From Bacteriovorax stolpii (lineage in GTDB: Bacteria; Bdellovibrionota; Bacteriovoracia; Bacteriovoracales; Bacteriovoracaceae), in contig CAMASK010000020.1 in assembly GCA_945860895.1 (NCBI GenBank), forward strand, positions 1 through 40,984: a stretch of DNA of 40,984 bases, written 5' to 3'. This document shows, piece by piece, positions 1-7,958 of the stretch (position 1 is the stretch's first letter; each line of letters starts with the position of its first letter). The notes under the pieces were generated by a model. It worked only from the letters and a program-made list of their open reading frames with translations, had not been told where the DNA came from and searched no databases. Made by a program: the position numbers and the translations under genes.

Positions 1-562
1 CATCGGGCTCGGAAAGAAGGAGACGACATAAAGCGACTCGACGTTTTTCACCACCAGAGAGAGTAGCGCACATTTGATCTGAAGGAGGGCAACGAAGTGC
101 TTCCATGGCAAGTTCTAATCGAGAATCAAGATCCCAAAGATTTTGATGATCCATCTTGTCTTGTAATTCAGCCTGTCTTGCAACCAACTTATCCATTTCG
201 GCATCAGACATTTCTTCGCCGAATTTGTTATTCACTTCTTCGTATTCTTTAACAATATTTACTTGCGACTGAAGACCTTCTTCAACCACCTGTCGAACAG
301 ACTTATCGTCAGCAAGTTTTGGATCCTGCTCCAGGTAGCCAAAGGTAATACCCTTATTCGAGTTAACAGTGCCGAGAAAATCCTTATCAACTCCAGCAAT
401 AATTTTAAGTAGCGATGACTTACCTGAGCCGTTAAGCCCGAGAACACCAATTTTGGCGCCTAGGTAAAATGAAAGGGAGATATTTTTAAGCACTTCTCTT
501 TTAGGCGGATAGATTTTTCCAACCTTATGCATACCAAAAATAATCTTTTTGTCATCGATCAT
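1..562 (-). CDS. ettA: EttA, ABC-F translation factor, 3' part outside window
   Basis: First 187 residues of an ABC-F ATPase; the gene runs off the left edge. The protein opens MIDDKKIIFGMHKVGKIYPP, very close to the EttA start, with a Walker A GLNGSGKS at residues 42-49 and the LSGGEKRRVALCR signature just before the edge. EttA-type proteins bind the ribosomal E site and gate the first peptide bond according to ATP/ADP level; they have two ABC domains and no membrane part. The ATG at 562 is preceded by AAAGGAA at a normal distance. The VGKIYPPKREVLKNISLSF stretch separates it from other ABC-F members such as Uup. Only the first ABC domain can be judged. Confidence 0.93.
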   Translation of the reverse strand, partial: MIDDKKIIFGMHKVGKIYPPKREVLKNISLSFYLGAKIGVLGLNGSGKSSLLKIIAGVDKDFLGTVNSNKGITFGYLEQDPKLADDKSVRQVVEEGLQSQVNIVKEYEEVNNKFGEEMSDAEMDKLVARQAELQDKMDHQNLWDLDSRLELAMEALRCPPSDQMCATLSGGEKRRVALCRLLLSEPD

Positions 563-626
563 GGGAACATTCCTTTGAATTTTAAGAAGCTCCATTAAAG
601 CAGAATCAATGCATTCTGTCTAAGGT

Positions 627-1502
627 TCACATTAGAGTCAAAAGGTCCCCTAAAAGAAGAAAAATGAAGGCTAAATAAGAAGGCAGGAAGAAAATTGACA
701 TTAAAGCGAGTTTTATCACCATGAGTCGCTTTTCAAATAGTTCAAAATGCCACTTTTCCTGAAAACGTAATTCTCCCATTAATGAGAGCACATCATCCTC
801 ATAACTTCCCCCTTGTTGTAGGGCCCTTTGACAGGTTTGCTTAAGTTTTTCCACGATGTGAATAAGAGACTTTTGCTGAATGTTTTTAAGCTCTGTGACC
901 CCAGCAATAGTCAAAACTTCAGTTCGAGAGAGTGGAACTTTTACTAATGAACGTAAGACATAAAGCATCTTCCATAATTTACCAATATCTTTAAAAAATT
1001 TCTTCCTGAAATATTTTAATAAAAATGGCAGAAGACTCATGCCGATACCTTGCCAAAGGGCAATCATGATTAAGCGTAAAAGGTTAATTTTCACATCCAC
1101 TAAAGCAAGGGCACCAAAAATAAATCCCCAAGTTAAAACCACCAACAAACCCATCTGAAGCCAAGTGCCTAAAATCATCTCTTTTAATTTTTTTTCAAAC
1201 TGCTTATCGGCTTGTAGTCCTTCTCGCAAAAACAGCATGGAGTCCTGGTAACTTCCTCCCATTTTACGGGACAGGTTTAAAAGGATTTCTACAATTTCTG
1301 AATAGAATTTATATTTTGGAAAATGCCCATGGCTCAAAGGTTCATGACGATTCAGCCAATTAAATTTCTTGAGCCAAGATTCTAACTCTTCAGCGGGGTT
1401 TTTTTTCTTTGTTATCAAGATGTTAGGCAGGAGGCTGGTTTGGGACTCCACCCAGTAAATGAGCCCAGCTAGAATTAAGAGATAAAGCAGAACTGAAAAC
1501 AT
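627..1502 (-). CDS. Integral membrane protein, T2SS-F/TadB-like
   Basis: 291 residues with a hydrophobic N-terminal segment (about 3-20), two membrane segments in the middle (about 115-160) and one or two at the C-terminus (about 262-291). Two cytosolic blocks look like repeats of the type II secretion F fold: GGSYQDSMLFL near residue 82 and GGSYEDDVLSLMGEL near residue 232, each followed by a charged helix and a membrane segment. That layout is what TadB/TadC or GspF proteins show. No secretion ATPase or pilin gene is adjacent, so a role in a Tad or type II/IV pilus machine is inferred from fold resemblance only. The gene is upstream of ettA on the same strand but 65 bp away. Confidence 0.5.
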   Translation of the reverse strand: MFSVLLYLLILAGLIYWVESQTSLLPNILITKKKNPAEELESWLKKFNWLNRHEPLSHGHFPKYKFYSEIVEILLNLSRKMGGSYQDSMLFLREGLQADKQFEKKLKEMILGTWLQMGLLVVLTWGFIFGALALVDVKINLLRLIMIALWQGIGMSLLPFLLKYFRKKFFKDIGKLWKMLYVLRSLVKVPLSRTEVLTIAGVTELKNIQQKSLIHIVEKLKQTCQRALQQGGSYEDDVLSLMGELRFQEKWHFELFEKRLMVIKLALMSIFFLPSYLAFIFLLLGDLLTLM

Positions 1503-1544
1503 TGAAAATCCTTTTGAAAATTCTAGCTGATACTCTCCCTTTAA

Positions 1545-1573
1545 TTGACAGCGTGCAACTCAAGTCATAATTT
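1545..1573 (+). promoter_or_regulatory. Sigma70-type promoter for the 1581 gene
   Basis: A perfect TTGACA (1545-1550), a 17-bp spacer, then TAATTT (1568-1573), which keeps the three most important -10 bases. Predicted start of transcription is about 1580, directly at the ATG at 1581. The TTG of this -35 box is also an in-frame potential start codon, which would make a naive gene call begin inside the promoter. Confidence 0.5.
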
Positions 1574-1580
1574 CAATTGT

Positions 1581-1880
1581 ATGAATTCACTTATGAAACA
1601 AACCGCTAATGGCCCAGTCCAAACTCCAGAAAATTTTGTCGCGGAATTTGAGAATAATTTATTGGTTTTGGAATTAAGGGAAGCTGAATTAACCATGAAA
1701 AAATTAAAATTTCTGGGATTACATTTTGATCCCTTTGCTCAGGAACACACTATTGAATGCCAGGAGATCATGGAAAATTTAGGTTTATCCGAGCATTTAA
1801 AAAATCCTTACATGGCCACTAATTTACTTTTGCGACTCTTAGATAAAACTGAAGAACGAATAAACAACCTTAAGCAATAA
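1581..1880 (+). CDS. Small hypothetical protein, about 99 aa
   Basis: I do not recognise this protein. It is soluble, acidic and helical, with no signal peptide. A central stretch (ELREAELTMKKLKFLGLHFD) is followed by a leucine-rich C-terminal helix with LLLRLLDKTEERINNL. The frame is open from a TTG at 1545, but that codon lies inside a perfect -35 box, so I place the start at ATG 1581; ATG 1593 is equally possible, and none of them has a clear ribosome site. The stop is 4 bp before the methyltransferase ATG at 1885, so the two genes form an operon. Confidence 0.6.
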   Translation: MNSLMKQTANGPVQTPENFVAEFENNLLVLELREAELTMKKLKFLGLHFDPFAQEHTIECQEIMENLGLSEHLKNPYMATNLLLRLLDKTEERINNLKQ

Positions 1881-1884
1881 ATGC

Positions 1885-3096
1885 ATGAACAAAATTCCTG
1901 AATGCCTCATACACCCTATTTCAATAAAATTGATCAGGGCCGGTCATCCGTGGATCACAGCGGATAATTTTTCTAATCGATTTCCGAGACAATCGGAGTT
2001 CATCATTGCAACAGATGAGCGCAAGCGACCCATGGCGCTTTTACTACACGATCCTCATCATAAAAATGTAAAGGCTAGAGTCTGGAGCACAAAATATCCT
2101 TTTGATCGTGAAGCTCAACACTTTACTGCCAGTATTCAGGCACGGCTTGATCTGGCCATTGAGAAAAGGACCCAGGAGCCAGCTCTTAAAGAAAGAGATA
2201 ATTACTATCTGGCTTTTGGTGAAGCTGATCATTTGCCAGGATTATTTATCATTAAACTAAAAGACCGGATTTTGATTCAGTTTTTTTCAAGTTTTTGGAC
2301 TCGCTACAAATCCATCATTCAAACCACAATTCAGGAAATTTTTCCGGAACTCAAAGATGATGCATTTTGGTTTCAGCTTAGAGGTGAAACTAGAGAACTT
2401 CAAAAACTACCCACCAATGCAGTAGAAGCTCAAAGAAGAGATGAATTTCATCTTCAGGAATTTGGTCTTCAGTATCTAGTTCGCCTTGGTAGCTCTTACG
2501 ATCATGGACTCTATACTGATATGAGTTCCATTCGTTTTCAGCTTAAGAAATTTATCACTCCAGGCATGGCGGTGTTAAATTTATTCAGCTATACCGGCGC
2601 CTTCTCGTTATGGGCCATGAATTTAGGGGCAAAACAAGTCACTTCGGTAGATCTTTCTCCAAAATATATTGAATGGCTTCAGCAAAATCTTGCTTTAAAT
2701 CCGCAGATTGATTCAACTCAACATGAAGCTTTAACTATGAGTGTAGAGGAAGCTCTGGATAAACTTAAAACTGAAGAGAAAAAATTTGATTTCATTATTT
2801 GTGATCCACCTTCGTCTTCTTCGGATGGAGACAAACGAGTTTCCGCTCTCAAGGCCTATAAAGACTTAATTTTGAAAATGGATAAAGTGCTAAACATTAA
2901 AGGTCATCTTGTCTTGTTTTTAAATACACATCAGATTTCCAATCAAAAGTTTGAAAAGATGATTCAAGACAGCTTGAGTGAATTACAACTCAACTACAAA
3001 CTGGGCATGCGTTTGTCACTTGGTCAGGATTGTCCTACTCTAAAAGCTTTCCCAGAAGGCAGTTATCTTAAAGGTATTGTTCTGGAGAAATTATAA
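1885..3096 (+). CDS. Class I SAM-dependent rRNA methyltransferase, RlmI/COG1092 type
   Basis: 403 residues, the normal length for the RlmI/YccW family. An N-terminal PUA-like part carries the AGHPWI motif (19-24), followed by a linking domain. The Rossmann methyltransferase domain has motif I VLNLFSYTGAFS (230-241), an acidic motif II in VTSVDLSPKYIEW, and motif IV DPPSSSS (307-313). The C-terminal AFPEGSYLKG is typical of the family. E. coli RlmI makes m5C1962 in 23S rRNA. Here the position where I expect an SCS-type catalytic cysteine reads FLNTHQIS, so the exact modification should not be copied from RlmI. It follows the 1581 gene by 4 bp. Confidence 0.85.
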   Translation: MNKIPECLIHPISIKLIRAGHPWITADNFSNRFPRQSEFIIATDERKRPMALLLHDPHHKNVKARVWSTKYPFDREAQHFTASIQARLDLAIEKRTQEPALKERDNYYLAFGEADHLPGLFIIKLKDRILIQFFSSFWTRYKSIIQTTIQEIFPELKDDAFWFQLRGETRELQKLPTNAVEAQRRDEFHLQEFGLQYLVRLGSSYDHGLYTDMSSIRFQLKKFITPGMAVLNLFSYTGAFSLWAMNLGAKQVTSVDLSPKYIEWLQQNLALNPQIDSTQHEALTMSVEEALDKLKTEEKKFDFIICDPPSSSSDGDKRVSALKAYKDLILKMDKVLNIKGHLVLFLNTHQISNQKFEKMIQDSLSELQLNYKLGMRLSLGQDCPTLKAFPEGSYLKGIVLEKL

Positions 3097-3120
3097 ATTA
3101 TTGGCCGCTCATTGGGCGTC

Positions 3121-3423
3121 TTAGAAAGCTTTTACTTTACCGGCAAGAATTTGCCAGAACATTTTAAAATCACCAAGAAGACTAAAATAAGGCTCTTTAA
3201 ATGTAGCAGGACGGTTTTTTTCAAAAACAAAATGCCCAACCCAAGCAAAGCCGTATCCCACAACTGGCAGGAATGCCAACAGCATAGGATTACCAGTAAA
3301 AAAGAACAGAAGTAAAAGTGCAATAACTCCACAGGTTCCAAGAAAATGAAGCTTACGACACATTATATTTGAGTGTTGATTTAAATAAAATGGATAGAAA
3401 TCAGCAAAACTTTTAAACTCCAT
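3121..3423 (-). CDS. DUF962/Mpo1-like membrane protein
   Basis: 100 residues, full length for the DUF962 family. It shows the family sequence in order: FYPFYLNQHSN, CRKLHFLGT, then two hydrophobic segments, GYGFAWVGHFVFEKNRPATF and SLLGDFKMFWQILAGK. The conserved histidines (in NQHSN, KLHF and VGHF) match the iron-binding residues of yeast Mpo1, an alpha-dioxygenase for 2-hydroxy fatty acids. Bacterial members are uncharacterised, so the activity is only inferred. It is convergent with the methyltransferase gene, 24 bp between stops. Confidence 0.85.
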   Translation of the reverse strand: MEFKSFADFYPFYLNQHSNIMCRKLHFLGTCGVIALLLLFFFTGNPMLLAFLPVVGYGFAWVGHFVFEKNRPATFKEPYFSLLGDFKMFWQILAGKVKAF

Positions 3424-3545
3424 GAAGCCCCTTTTTCAACATCATATATTGTAACTCTACGATTTCTCAAGAAATTTTAATTAGACTCATGACAAATGCT
3501 AAAGTGATACCTGAGCATACCGATAAGGTTTAAAAAGGGACTTAT

Positions 3546-4412
3546 TTGAAGCGACTAATTCTTCTCCTTATCGTGTTTCAGACATCTGCATTTGCTGATA
3601 ACTCAGGTTTAATTACCGTGCCGGATATAAGTCGAGTAATGGATTATCCCTATGAAAATGAAGAACAAATTGAACCTGAATCTGGAGACCTGATAAGTAT
3701 TGAGAGTGTGGCCTATCCTAGAAATAAGAAGGCTAAGTTTTGTATCCGACCCGCAGAGATGGTGGATACTATTGTGATCCATCATTCAGAAACTTCTTCA
3801 TCCTCTACAGCACTCGAAATTAATGATTTTCATTTAAACCGAGGCACTGCAAGTGATCCCTGGTACATGATTGCTTATTCATTTGTGATTAACTCTCCAT
3901 ATGAAGGTAGTACTATCCCTCTTCCTAAAGTGAGCGAGGGTCGCCCTTTTGATATAGTTGGTGGCCATGCTGGATCAAATATTTTTGTTCCCATGGATGA
4001 TGTTCAGGCAAGACTTTGGTCCCAGAAAAAAATTCTCTGTGGCAAAGAAAACCAGAAACCCAAATATGATTCAACACTAGTGAAGAATAAAAAAATCAAG
4101 GCGAATGTAACGACTATTGGTGTTGTTGTGAATGGAAACTATTCACCTTATGTACTTGAGAGTGGTGCGATTAATCCAGGTGGTTACATGCAAGGTGAGC
4201 CCAGAGGCCCAAGTGACTCTACGCTGGATATGATTGCACGCCTTTCATGCCAGTTACAAAAAAAGTATCCTCGTATTAATAGGCTGGCCTATCATAATCA
4301 ATACCACCCCACGAGTTGCCCGGGTGATTTTGCGGCCAATATGGAAAAAATTAAAATTAAAGCTAAGGAGTATGGATGCGAATTCAATTTACTGCTCAAA
4401 TCATATTACTAA
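3546..4412 (+). CDS. Exported N-acetylmuramoyl-L-alanine amidase (Amidase_2/PGRP type)
   Basis: 288 residues with a signal peptide (MKRLILLLIVFQTSAFA). The catalytic domain starts at residue 74 with DTIVIHHSET (zinc ligand at H79 or H80), continues through INDFHLNRGT, WYMIAYSFVI and a GGHAG segment, and ends with YHNQYHPTSCPGDF, supplying H254 and C258. This is the H-H-C zinc site of T7-lysozyme-like amidases, which cut the lactyl amide bond between MurNAc and L-Ala in peptidoglycan. The start is a TTG with a strong AAAAAGGGA seven bases upstream and no ATG alternative. The next gene begins inside its 3' end. In a predator it could serve wall remodelling of self or prey; that is inference. 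Confidence 0.8.
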   Translation: MKRLILLLIVFQTSAFADNSGLITVPDISRVMDYPYENEEQIEPESGDLISIESVAYPRNKKAKFCIRPAEMVDTIVIHHSETSSSSTALEINDFHLNRGTASDPWYMIAYSFVINSPYEGSTIPLPKVSEGRPFDIVGGHAGSNIFVPMDDVQARLWSQKKILCGKENQKPKYDSTLVKNKKIKANVTTIGVVVNGNYSPYVLESGAINPGGYMQGEPRGPSDSTLDMIARLSCQLQKKYPRINRLAYHNQYHPTSCPGDFAANMEKIKIKAKEYGCEFNLLLKSYY

Positions 4413-4771
4413 TTAGCTTCGTTTGCTCAAGTGCATTTGCTTATAGTGATAAAGAAATGCAGGAATTACTTGATAGCTATGATGATGTGACAAAATATCA
4501 TAACACAGCGATTGTTGAAGATGTTTTTACCAAAAACTTCCTGAATGAAAATGGTGGGAAAGAGAAGTTTATTGAGAAAGTTAAATCTGCCCCTAAGCAG
4601 AAAAAGAAAAAGGGTCTCGGTTTACTATTGAAGAAATGGAAAAAAAGTAAAATGAGTAAATTCTTTTCTGCTAAAGGCGTTGATGATGATGCCAAGGAAC
4701 CTTCTCCTGAATTCATTATTAAAGACGAAGACGGTAGATTAAAAATTGATGGGACAATTAGTGATGGATAA
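4376..4771 (+). CDS. Small exported basic protein, unknown
   Basis: 131 residues, not recognised. A signal peptide (MRIQFTAQIILLISFVCSSAFA) is followed by a helical acidic part and then a very lysine-rich block (QKKKKKGLGLLLKKWKKSK, about residues 75-93), and an acidic tail. The block could bind membrane or nucleic acid. The ATG at 4376 is preceded by AAGGAG and lies 37 bp inside the amidase gene, so translation is coupled to it. Its own stop overlaps the start of the next gene by 8 bp. Confidence 0.65.
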   Translation: MRIQFTAQIILLISFVCSSAFAYSDKEMQELLDSYDDVTKYHNTAIVEDVFTKNFLNENGGKEKFIEKVKSAPKQKKKKGLGLLLKKWKKSKMSKFFSAKGVDDDAKEPSPEFIIKDEDGRLKIDGTISDG

Positions 4772-5066
4772 ATTAATTATTTTGGCCTTATTTTTTACTT
4801 TCTCGTGTGGAAAAGAAGTTAATATTTCCAATAAGCTTCTCGAAACTAATTCTGCTTCCACTTCGACTCCTATCGAAGGACTCCTTATCCGCGGAGTTAA
4901 GGATCAAATAAGAATCAACAACAATGTTTATTATATAAGTAAGTACAGCTCTTATTCTGCCCTAGAGTTCGTGGCTTCAAAACCCCTTGGCACTCAAATA
5001 GGTGTGAAATTCTTAGGTACAATCAAAAATCAGGAAGTAGCTATTGACACTATTTTAGCGAAATAA
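4764..5066 (+). CDS. Small exported protein, probable lipoprotein
   Basis: About 100 residues, not recognised. From ATG 4764 it reads MDKLIILALFFTFSCGKE, a signal peptide ending at a cysteine; the lipobox TFSC is imperfect (no small residue pattern of L-A-G-C), so lipidation is likely but not certain. The frame extends back to TTG 4746, but the ATG overlaps the previous stop (ATGGATAA), the usual form of coupling, and gives a proper signal peptide. Third and last gene of the amidase operon; a strong terminator follows. Confidence 0.65.
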   Translation: MDKLIILALFFTFSCGKEVNISNKLLETNSASTSTPIEGLLIRGVKDQIRINNNVYYISKYSSYSALEFVASKPLGTQIGVKFLGTIKNQEVAIDTILAK

Positions 5067-5082
5067 TTCTTACACTTAATCA

Positions 5083-5104
5083 AAAGGCTCCTTCCGGAGC
5101 CTTT
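5083..5104. terminator. Bidirectional intrinsic terminator
   Basis: Perfect 9-bp stem AAAGGCTCC / GGAGCCTTT with a TTCC loop, A-rich on one side and T-rich on the other. It lies between the convergent amidase operon and nuoBCDI operon and can serve both. Confidence 0.9.
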
Positions 5105-5111
5105 AATTAAA

Positions 5112-5621
5112 TTAAGATTTAACGATACGATCTCTCCAGGCAATAATGTCTGGTGCCAGGTAATCATATTTCATTTGATCAATGGTGTAGGCAGAAAATT
5201 CAAAGTCATGAGAGTGAGTCAAACACTCTGTAGGACAAACTGTAGTACAGAGTCCGCAGTAACAACAAAGGGCCGTATCAATAGTAAATTGAGTAAGGTG
5301 CAAACGTATCGGCTGTCCGTTACTGGTCTTCTTGATTTCAGTGCCTTCAGGAAATTTTTCCGAAGCAATATAGATACAATCAACCGGGCAAGCCATGGCA
5401 CATTGAGTACAGCTGATACAGTTTTGAACATCATTAAACAGACGCATGCGGGCGCGATCTGGTAGAACTTCACGAACTTCAGGATATTCAATAGAAACTG
5501 GCTTTACTGCCCAAACGTAACGGAAGGTAATCCACATGCCTTTTAGGCTTGTAAAAACACCACTTGCAAGAGCTGCAAAGTATTCTTTAAGTGATGATGT
5601 TTGATGTACTTGTGCACTCAT
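5112..5621 (-). CDS. nuoI: NADH-quinone oxidoreductase subunit I
   Basis: 169 residues, normal for NuoI. Two ferredoxin motifs are complete: C68-x2-C71-x2-C74-x3-C78-P and C119-x2-C122-x2-C125-x3-C129-P. They bind clusters N6a and N6b, which carry electrons from the peripheral arm to N2 in NuoB. The N-terminal 60 residues contain an amphipathic segment and a possible membrane anchor. The ATG overlaps the nuoD stop by 4 bp. In most complex I operons nuoH separates nuoD and nuoI; here it does not. Last gene before the terminator at 5083. Confidence 0.95.
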   Translation of the reverse strand: MSAQVHQTSSLKEYFAALASGVFTSLKGMWITFRYVWAVKPVSIEYPEVREVLPDRARMRLFNDVQNCISCTQCAMACPVDCIYIASEKFPEGTEIKKTSNGQPIRLHLTQFTIDTALCCYCGLCTTVCPTECLTHSHDFEFSAYTIDQMKYDYLAPDIIAWRDRIVKS

Positions 5622-6793
5622 CTGTCTACCTCTCCTAAAACGATATCAATTGATCCCACAGTCGCAACAAAGTCAGCAATCATCTGGCCAGGGGCCACAT
5701 GAGGAAGCATTGAAACGTGCGTGAAGCAGGGAGATTTTACTTTTAAACGATAAGGCATTTTCTCGTCTTGTTTAGTCACAAGGTGGAAAGCTAACTCTCC
5801 TCTTGGACACTCATGACGTACATAGATTTCACCTTCAGGAAGTTTAAGAACTTTAGGGACTTTGCCCATGATTGGACCTGGCTCTAATTTCTCAATCACC
5901 TGACGGATAATTCGGATTGATTGCACAACTTCTTTCATACGAACCATGTAACGGTTCCAACAGTCACCAACTACGCCATGCTCAGCTTCACCGACTGGGA
6001 TATCAAAATCAAATTCAGAGTAAAGTGAATAAGGTTCATTCTTACGTAGATCCCATTTCATTCCTGCTCCACGAAGAACCGGACCAGAAGCACCGTAAGT
6101 TAAACAATCATCAATGTTCATTACGCCAACATTGGCAGTACGTTCGATGAAGATTTTATTCATTGAAACGAGCTCGTGATATTTTTTTGCTTCTTCTTCC
6201 ATGTCATCACAAAATGCAGAGACTCTTTCTAATTGCTCATTTGTCCAGTCATTCCAAAGTCCACCAATCCAAATGTAATTATAAAGAAGACGAGCACCTG
6301 ATACTTCTTCAAATAAACGCAAGATTTTCTCTCGGTAATCGAAGGCATATAAGAAAGGAGTAAATGCTCCTAAATCCAGAGCATAAGTACCGAAGGCCAT
6401 TAGGTGAGAGGCAATTCGCTGCAATTCACAAGTAAGGATACGAAGAAGTTCAGCGCGACGAGGAACTTCAGTGCCGAGCATTTTTTCTAAAGCCGCAGCG
6501 TAAGTCCATTCCATATTCATGGCCGCCAGATAGTCCAGACGATCAACGAAAGGAATGATTCCGCGGAAATCAATATTCTCAGCATGCTTTTCCATGCAAC
6601 GGTGGAGATATCCAACGTGTGGGATGGCATGAGCTACGATTTCAGAATCAGTCCAGATTTCAATCCGCAGAACTCCGTGAGTCGCAGGGTGCTGAGGTCC
6701 CATGTTAAGGACAAGTAACTCTGATTTGAGCTGCTCTGTATCTTGATTGATGGTTGGCTTTTCTGGTTCACCAATGTCCCAACGAGTTTGCAT
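5618..6793 (-). CDS. nuoD: NADH-quinone oxidoreductase subunit D
   Basis: 391 residues, full length. It shows the family hallmarks GPQHPATHGVLR near residue 33, HVGYLHRCMEKHAE, the IPFVDRLDYLAAMN stretch, PRGELAFHL and the typical C-terminal VLGEVDR. NuoD forms the quinone pocket together with NuoB; the histidine in the ATHG loop is the quinone-contacting residue. It starts 19 bp after nuoC and overlaps nuoI by 4 bp. Confidence 0.96.
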   Translation of the reverse strand: MQTRWDIGEPEKPTINQDTEQLKSELLVLNMGPQHPATHGVLRIEIWTDSEIVAHAIPHVGYLHRCMEKHAENIDFRGIIPFVDRLDYLAAMNMEWTYAAALEKMLGTEVPRRAELLRILTCELQRIASHLMAFGTYALDLGAFTPFLYAFDYREKILRLFEEVSGARLLYNYIWIGGLWNDWTNEQLERVSAFCDDMEEEAKKYHELVSMNKIFIERTANVGVMNIDDCLTYGASGPVLRGAGMKWDLRKNEPYSLYSEFDFDIPVGEAEHGVVGDCWNRYMVRMKEVVQSIRIIRQVIEKLEPGPIMGKVPKVLKLPEGEIYVRHECPRGELAFHLVTKQDEKMPYRLKVKSPCFTHVSMLPHVAPGQMIADFVATVGSIDIVLGEVDR

Positions 6794-6811
6794 ATATATC
6801 TACCCTCTTAC

Positions 6812-7384
6812 TTATTGAGCTTTTGCAGCCTGAGCTTTTTTAATCATTTCCTGACGAACAATATATTCTCGGTCTTCCATGTTCATTTTATTATCTGGAT
6901 AGACTTCAATGCCTTGATAATATTTCTGGGCCACGTAATCTTTACGAAGAGGCCAGCCTTCCCAATCATCAGGACAAAGAATTCTTCTTAGATCCGGGTG
7001 ATTATTAAATTTAATTCCGAACATGTCGTAAACTTCACGCTCCTGGAAATTAGCAGCAAGAAAAAGATTCACGATGGAATCGATATTTGGATTAACGCGA
7101 TCAGTGAGTTTTGCTTTAAGAATCAAAACTCCCTTGTTGTTATTCGGATCGTAGTTAGTCAGCATATAGCAAACTTCCATGTGGTCCATATAATCAACAC
7201 CAGAGATGCAGTGAAGAGAATTCCATGAATTCTCAGAGTTGTTTTTTAAGAAGTTAACAACTTTGAAAATATGAGAAGCTTCAACAGTAATGCTTGAATC
7301 ATTCTTTTTATCTGCAGCTAAAAAAGCCACTGCATTGGCACCAGTCACATTACGATTAATTAAATCCGATAATTGCTTATGCAT
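6812..7384 (-). CDS. nuoC: NADH-quinone oxidoreductase subunit C
   Basis: 190 residues. The 30-kDa-subunit signature is clear: [20 protein letters not shown] followed by [20 protein letters not shown]. It is a structural subunit of the peripheral arm, not fused to NuoD. The start overlaps the nuoB stop by 8 bp. A short alanine-rich tail (KKAQAAKAQ) follows the conserved part. Confidence 0.95.
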   Translation of the reverse strand: MHKQLSDLINRNVTGANAVAFLAADKKNDSSITVEASHIFKVVNFLKNNSENSWNSLHCISGVDYMDHMEVCYMLTNYDPNNNKGVLILKAKLTDRVNPNIDSIVNLFLAANFQEREVYDMFGIKFNNHPDLRRILCPDDWEGWPLRKDYVAQKYYQGIEVYPDNKMNMEDREYIVRQEMIKKAQAAKAQ

Positions 7385-7859
7385 GTTTTACCCACTTATT
7401 ACGAAGTAAACGCTCATTGGCGATTTTCTTCTGAAGAGTCATCACACCTTCAATTAGAGCTTCAGGACGAGGAGGACAGCCAGGAACATAAACATCCACA
7501 GGAACCACTTCATCAACGCCGTTAAGAACGTGATAGCCGTATTGCCAATATGGTCCACCCTTGTTTGCACAAGAGCCCATTGAGATTACATATTTTGGTT
7601 CTGCCATTTGCTCATAAAGAACTTTCACTCGACTGGCCATCTTTAAAGTCACTGTACCAGCAACAATCATAAGATCTGCGCGACGAGGAGTGGCCATGAA
7701 AGCACCACAACCAAAACGTTCAAGATCATATTTAGAAGCACCAGTGGCCATCATTTCAATCGCACAACAAGCGAGACCAAAGGTCATTGGCCAAAGAGAA
7801 TTTTTTCGACCCCAATTTAAAAAATCATCAAGGGTCGTAAGAACAACACCATCTTGCAT
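7377..7859 (-). CDS. nuoB: NADH-quinone oxidoreductase subunit B
   Basis: 160 residues. The four N2 cluster ligands are present: the CC pair at 31-32 ([10 protein letters not shown]), C97 ([10 protein letters not shown]) and C128 ([10 protein letters not shown]). N2 hands electrons to quinone. The ATG is preceded by CGGAG at a good distance. This is the first gene of the operon; the promoter lies directly upstream and no nuoA is present, although nuoA normally precedes nuoB. Confidence 0.96.
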   Translation of the reverse strand: MQDGVVLTTLDDFLNWGRKNSLWPMTFGLACCAIEMMATGASKYDLERFGCGAFMATPRRADLMIVAGTVTLKMASRVKVLYEQMAEPKYVISMGSCANKGGPYWQYGYHVLNGVDEVVPVDVYVPGCPPRPEALIEGVMTLQKKIANERLLRNKWVKHA

Positions 7860-7897
7860 GGAAGACTCCGGTTAACTAAGAGAAATGAACTTGACCT

Positions 7898-7926
7898 AAT
7901 TTACCTTTTGAGGCTTGAAATTTCAA
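7898..7926 (-). promoter_or_regulatory. nuoBCDI promoter
   Basis: On the minus strand TTGAAA (7926-7921), 17-bp spacer, TAAATT (7903-7898). Predicted transcription start is near 7891, about 30 bases before the nuoB ATG. Confidence 0.6.
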
Positions 7927-7958
7927 TCATTTCCAGAGGAATTCAGAGGCTGACAGAA

